Shown: in pieces, positions 59,202-64,000 of the stretch | How the letters are laid out: every line of letters starts with the position of its first letter | Numbering within the stretch: the stretch's first letter is position 1 | NCBI GenBank assembly: GCA_022393335.1 | Contig: JAJEKB010001426.1 | Location: 1,321,394 to 1,385,393, forward strand | Length of the DNA: 64,000 nt | Origin: Macrotrachela quadricornifera | Taxonomy: Eukaryota > Rotifera > Eurotatoria > Philodinida > Philodinidae | Direction of reading: 5' to 3' | Notes under the pieces: generated by a model | The model's database searches: none | What the model was told of the DNA's origin: nothing | Seen by the model: only the letters and a program-made list of their open reading frames with translations | Made by a program: the position numbers and the translations under genes

Positions 59202-61810
59202 CTTACGAGGGTATCACCCGAGGTGTAACTTCTCGTTTTCGTTCGTTCATATATCATTTAGTAGGGTATATTGAAGTAGTAAAAACTCTAAAGGGATTTT
59301 TCCCCAATCCTCTTCTTTAAAAAATTATGGCCTTTTTTCTATACTAATTTTTGCTGTTTCTGTATAAGCTGAAAAATAAATAAATTAAAAATAAAATAAA
59401 AATGACTAAAGAGACCTAGGTTTTTTGGCTTTGAATCGACCAACAAGTTGGATATGAGCATCTGTTTACACCTATCCAATCGTATCAAAGCTTTTTTAAA
59501 GAAAGCACAGCTTAAATTTTAAATTCTTTCGATAAGAAGACTACTCTGAGTTAAGAAATTTTGAAAAAATATATTTTTAAGAAATTTCCCAAGTTTATTA
59601 TTTTCAAATAAAATTAATCCATAAAAGTTCACAAAAGAAAAGCTCCAGAAAAAAAATTTTCAATTGTTAGTGAATATGGTATAAGATAAAAAAATGATAA
59701 AAGCATAGGACTTTTTCACAGAAGCTACATGGTATTAAAGGAATGTTACTACATTGATTATCGTGACAAGAACAATCTTGAAAACGAAAACATGTTTCTT
59801 CAACATTTTTATATGATCTTGGATTATTTTCGAGATAACCACCTTTAAACCAGCTATATTGATTCATGACAGAGAATTTCTTTGAACATAATTGGTTATA
59901 GCGCAACGATGTTAATTTTATTATATGATTACGTTCTGACAGGTTACAGTTTATATCATGTAAACGAACGTGATCGAATATCGTACGAAGAATATGTTTA
60001 TACTGTCGATTAAATGTTATGTTTAATGGTTGAATCATCGATGTTGTTTTTTTAGGAATAATTTCGATTCGAAGATGTTTCATTTTGGAGTGAAATTCTT
60101 CGTTCGTTTGACCACCCCAAACATCCAATAGTACAAGACTTTTTCGATTCGAACTACGGGATGTAGTACCTTTTCAATCCAATATTTTACCAGAGATGAT
60201 GTTAATTTCCCTGACTCACTACAAGTAATCATCACATTTGATGTTTGAAATAGATTCTTTTTTATAATGTCTGACATATGACCTTTTTTTCCTTTTAAGC
60301 ATAAGTAGCAAGGATCAACAGGTTGACCAGCTAATGAAATAATAAATTGTACAATGTAGCTATGAGATGTGTTAAACAAAGATCGAACTTTTCCGAGAGT
60401 ATTCTTTTCACCTTTAAAAGACAGTGTTCGATTGCCTACCATTTCAATTTTAACACCACTCTGATCTGTGTTCAGAACATTAGTTCTTCGATAACGGGAA
60501 AGAAGACTTTTAATTTTAGTTACAAAACTATTTGCTGAATCATTAATAGTATCAGAATCTAGTATTTCTCTTTGTGTGACAAGTTTCGGTACTTTTCGGC
60601 TGCATAAAACATGTCGACTTTTGAATTGAAATACCCAATTCTCACTAGCTTTGAATGTTTTGTCATTAATTTCTCTGGCTTTCTGTAAAGCCCATCTTTT
60701 CAAATCAATGTCGTGAACACATAGAAATTCAGAACGTGCTTTTATAAATTTTTCATGTGTAAATTTATCTATTGCATCAAGCTTTTGCTGTTTTGTTCCA
60801 TCATTTTCCAACTATTTTCGAAACCGTTCGATATAATTTCGTCGTTTAACATTTTGAAATCGGTGCTGGAATGATTTCCATGAATGTTGTTTTTTACCTG
60901 TTTTTTCATCAATTGCATCATAAAAATCGATTGCATTTCGCATGTATTCGATAGAGAATTGATTAAAAAAACTATTTTCTTTACCTTTGTCCACTTCCAT
61001 AAAGGTGTCATCACATTCTTCGTTGTCATCATCGATTTCTTCGTCTTCTTCCGATTGTTCAACATTCGACTCGTCATTGAAATCAATAGTATTTTCTGTT
61101 TCGAAAGAGTAATTCGTACTCTCAAGAATTGACTCGATTTGATTATATAGACCTTTAGCAACTTCTTCATCACGATTATTAGCTGTAGTATTATGATCGC
61201 TCAATGATAGTTGTTCAGAAACTAAATTACTTAACAGTTCGGCTACACGATGAGAATTTATCATGATTATTTACAATATATACACAAGTTAAAACGAATA
61301 AAAGATGACAGAAGTATGAATTTTTCTCAAATTCGATATACGGATCGATACAACAAAGAATGTTTTTTTTATCCCAATGGTAATCAGTTATAGCTGGTTG
61401 AAATATAAAAGTCTTATTTACATAGTACTCAAATTATGAGATGTTGATTCTTGTACATACATATATATAATATATCACCAGATTAATTCTTTATCTAATG
61501 TTATATCATTGAATACCAGATGGCGCCAGCAATTGGATAGGTGTAAACAGATGCTCATATCCAAATTGTTGGTCGATTCAAAGCCAAAAAACCTAGGTCT
61601 CTTTAGTTATTTTTATTTTATTTTTAATTTATTTATTTTTCAGCTTATACAGAAACAGCAAAAATTAGTATAGAAAAAAGGCCATAATTTTTTAAAGAAG
61701 AGGATTGAGGAAAAATCCCTTTAGGGTTTTTACTACTTCAATATACCCTACTAAATGATATATGAACGAACGAAAACGAGAAGTTACACCTCGGGTGGTT
61801 CCCTCGTAAG
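59202..61810. mobile_element. Tc5/pogo-like DNA transposon with 279-bp terminal inverted repeats
   Basis: The ends are CTTACGAGGG at 59202 and its complement CCCTCGTAAG ending at 61810, with TA duplicates at 59200-59201 and 61811-61812. The inverted repeats (59202-59480 and 61532-61810) are equal in length and nearly identical. Differences are visible at GGTATCACCC against GGAACCACCC and at a few other sites. One transposase gene lies between them on the minus strand. The whole copy is 2609 bp. Confidence 0.9.
59667..61264 (-). pseudogene. Tc5/pogo-like transposase, disabled
   Basis: The frame starts at 61264 (MINSHRVAEL) with a long acidic region (EQSEEDEEIDDDNEECDD). A single in-frame TAG at 60814-60812 interrupts it (YIERFRK-stop-LENDGT). 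Next comes a CENP-B/Tc5-type DNA-binding helix-turn-helix (LKRWALQKAREI, WVFQFKSRHVL). The DDE core has NVLNTDQSGVKIEM (first Asp), a frameshift near 60140, LLDVWGGQTN (second Asp) and STMIQPLN-type TSMIQPLNITFN, where the third Asp of QPLD is Asn. The C-terminal tail is Cys/His-rich (CSFCEKVLCFYH). The stop, the frameshift and the Asp-to-Asn change mark it as non-functional, although the inverted repeats are still well conserved. Confidence 0.85.
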
Positions 61811-61894
61811 TATCTTTTTGCTTAACAAACCATCTATCTATATCTTTAATTATAAATTTATTAATCCATCTACCTAACTATCTGCCTAAGTATC

Positions 61895-62034
61895 TGATAA
61901 ATCACTCATCGACTGAAGTGTTTGATAAATCACTCATCGACTGAAGTATATGATAAATCATTCATTGACTGAAGTATCTAATAAATCATTCATCGACTGA
62001 AGTATCTGATAAATCATTCATCGACTGAAGTATC
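61895..62034. repeat. 28-bp minisatellite, five copies
   Basis: Five head-to-tail copies of a 28-bp unit beginning TGATAAATCATTCATCGACT, with 1-4 changes between copies. There are no spacers, so it is not a CRISPR array. Confidence 0.9.
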
Positions 62035-62330
62035 TATCTATCTAACTGCTTACTATCTATTCATCTGTCTATCGGCCTATTTTCTATCCATCTGTCGATT
62101 TATCGAACTAACTGTCTATCTATCTATCTATCTATCTACCTATCTACCTATCTATCTATCTACCTGACTATCTATCGATCTTACTAAATGTCTATCTCTC
62201 TGACTAATCAACCGCCTATCTAATTAACTAACTAACTGCCTATTTATCTCTCTATCTCTCCATCTCTCCATCTATTTAACTAACTAACTATCTGTGTATG
62301 TTTTTATCTGAGTAATTGTCTAACTATCAA
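62035..62330. repeat. Degenerate (CTAT)n / (CTAA)n microsatellite
   Basis: Long tract built from CTAT, CTAC, CTAA and CTGT tetramers, continuing from short tetramer runs at 61845-61894. Confidence 0.85.
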
Positions 62331-62354
62331 GTCAACTACACATTTACCTATCTG

Positions 62355-62960
62355 TTGAGAACGGCTTAAAATCGTGATGTCTGAAGTCGCGGTATCAAAA
62401 ACCGCTAAGAGTAGCGATATCTCACACCACTGTTCCGCAATAAGTACACCGCGGTATCTGCAACCGCGGTTACCTGTGATCGCACCGCATTCACCGAAAG
62501 CCGCGGTACTTCTGAGAAAACAGGAGTTTCTCAAAATTTTTTTCGTAGGATTGCTGGGAATATTTTTGAAAAACTGGGGCACAATACTCTCTTTGTCCTT
62601 ACACGTTTTATGTTACTTAAGACACCGCGTTTTCAGGTGACTGTACTGCGGTACTTCAAAACCGCTGAAAGTCGCGATATCTGAAATCGCGGTTATTAAC
62701 TAGGTCACCGCGATACCAGACGTCCAATCGCTATCGAATTCGGGGTGGTATAAAGTCCGTTAATCTGCAAAATCTAATACCACAATTACGAACTGATCTG
62801 TGGCGGTTTATGAAACCACAATGAACCAATATATACGCCCGAAGTTTTAGGCGCATAAATCACGGTTCTTGGGACAGCATTCAAGCGATATATGTAATAC
62901 CGCGGCCACGATCACGATCGCCGCGATTTTTAATTAACACATTTGAAAAAATTGAGAGAA
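62355..62960. repeat. Cluster of ACCGCGGT-type words
   Basis: CGCGGT, ACCGC and ACCGCGGT recur about every 20-40 bp, often as AAACCGC...GCGGTAT pairs. Frames across it are short and on both strands. It probably belongs to the same repeat family as 63420-63655. Confidence 0.6.
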
Positions 62961-63419
62961 ATCGCAGTCCCTTTTGGTATACCACGGTCTGCCATCAAAA
63001 AATCGTGATGAGTTTTAAAACGTGACGGTAAGCAGCGGTTTCACCTTAAATTTTGTTTCATACATAGTGGAACGAACAAGATGATGATGTTGGACGAAGA
63101 TTTTGTTTTTATAACTATTTCATTCGTTCCACTAGCAATATAGTCAAAAAAATATATGTTATCTATAATTTTGTTAAGAATATTCACATAAGAAAATAGT
63201 CTGGTGAAATTAACATCGTTGACGAAACGTCACTAAATCAATAAATATATGTATATATATCTAATTTTAAGGAAGAATACCAATATAATAAATATTTAGT
63301 TAATTAACTAAAAATATCTTTCCTTACTACTTATAGTATTTAATTATCTATCTATCTATCTGACTTATAATTCAGGGTATCTCAGATCATGGTTATTCAA
63401 GAGGTACACTGAGGCATTT

Positions 63420-63655
63420 GAAACCGTTAACAATCACAGTATCATACATCGCGGTTATGAGCACCTACACCGCGATTGTTGGAACCGCTAGTAATCGCTG
63501 TATATGAAACCGCGGTTATGAGCATCCACAACACGATTGTTGAAACCGCTCGTAACCGTTGTATACGGAACCGCGGTTATGAGCATCTACATCGCGATTG
63601 TTGGAACCACTAGTAACCGTTGTATATGAAACCACGGTTAGCAGCGGTTTTACTA
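63420..63655. repeat. 61-bp tandem repeat, about 3.5 copies
   Basis: GCGGTTATGAGCA occurs at 63451, 63512 and 63573, a constant period of 61 bp. Each unit also carries CGCGATTGTTGGAACCGCT and CGTTGTATATGAAACC. Confidence 0.85.
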
Positions 63656-64000
63656 AAAAATTTTTTTCGTGGGTAATATCCAGGTCACTTACATTATCTC
63701 TCGTTTTATCCAAGTTTTTTGAATGCAAAGATCATATGTCTTCTACCATACTATTCTACAAAAAGTCATTTTTTTCTCCTTTATTGTAATCCTATTAGTG
63801 TTATGGCACGTATTTACAACGTACCACAGGATGAATCATAGTATGGGTATTATTCATATGGTCGCTATAGATATTACTTTCTTTTGTTTTATCAGGTAAC
63901 TTTCGAGGTGTTTTCTCTTGGATTTTTTCTTTTCTTTTCATAATAACATCTCATGTATTATTGAAAAAATACATGAGAACCTTTTGGTTTATTCCATTCA
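63656..64000. other. Nothing recognised at the right edge
   Basis: AT-rich tail of the window; no gene seen. Confidence 0.5.

Noticed and set aside
61895..62034. Possible CRISPR-like array
   Set aside because: The 28-bp units are directly adjacent with no spacers, so it is a minisatellite in a eukaryotic context.
1..64000. tRNA, rRNA or telomeric repeats
   Set aside because: No GGTTCGAATCC-type arm with a matching cloverleaf was seen, no rRNA-like block, and G-rich runs such as the one at 19672 are not tandem telomere units.

Overview
The window looks like nuclear DNA of a small invertebrate, most likely a bdelloid rotifer (inference). The DNA is strongly AT-rich. Host genes are short, either intronless or cut by introns of about 55-80 bp. 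Intronless rhodopsin-type receptor genes are present. The mobile DNA is a mosaic of Penelope-like, LINE, piggyBac, hAT, Tc5/pogo-like, KDZ-like and palindromic non-autonomous elements, mostly in decayed single copies. No rRNA or tRNA gene, CRISPR array or operon was seen.

Layout. 0-10 kb: an intronless 7TM receptor (911-1864), a MITE-like element, a frameshifted kinase relic (4737-5769) and an intronless otopetrin-like proton channel on the minus strand (7797-9494). 9.7-13.2 kb: a 481-bp palindromic element abutting a Penelope reverse-transcriptase fragment with a hammerhead-like motif, then a 1.4-kb near-perfect palindrome. 14.5-19.3 kb: a minus-strand gene for a secreted modular protein (signal peptide, Cys-rich exon, Thr-rich mucin-like exons, thrombospondin type-1 domain). 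20.9-25.1 kb: a decayed Penelope-like element, then a fresh 5'-truncated LINE with an open RT frame, poly(A) and a 31-bp target-site duplication. 25.7-28.6 kb: a hAT relic and an intact cytochrome P450 gene. This block is duplicated in direct orientation at 41.5-43.9 kb, where a 400-N gap hides most of the second P450.

28.5-35.4 kb: a LINE relic, a probable class C receptor relic and a three-exon rhodopsin-type receptor (34254-35395). 36.6-39.6 kb: a complete piggyBac copy with TTAA duplications and 15-bp terminal repeats; its dead transposase gene is split by a 421-bp hAT-type MITE with an 8-bp duplication. 40.2-47 kb: relics of two further transposase families. 47.5-49.6 kb: a decayed TPR gene and a secreted, probably GPI-anchored Cys-rich protein. 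53.4-56.3 kb: a seven-exon gene whose exons join in frame into a 702-residue type II membrane protein with a flavin amine oxidase outside the membrane. This is the most unusual host gene here. 57.7-58.8 kb: a two-exon orphan gene. 59.2-61.8 kb: a Tc5/pogo-like transposon with 279-bp inverted repeats. 61.8-63.7 kb: satellite-like repeats.

The host genes show no pathway linking them. Several encode surface or secreted proteins (receptors, channel, modular secreted protein, membrane-anchored oxidase). All exon joins were worked out by eye from GT/AG sites, frame and phase; none has transcript support.
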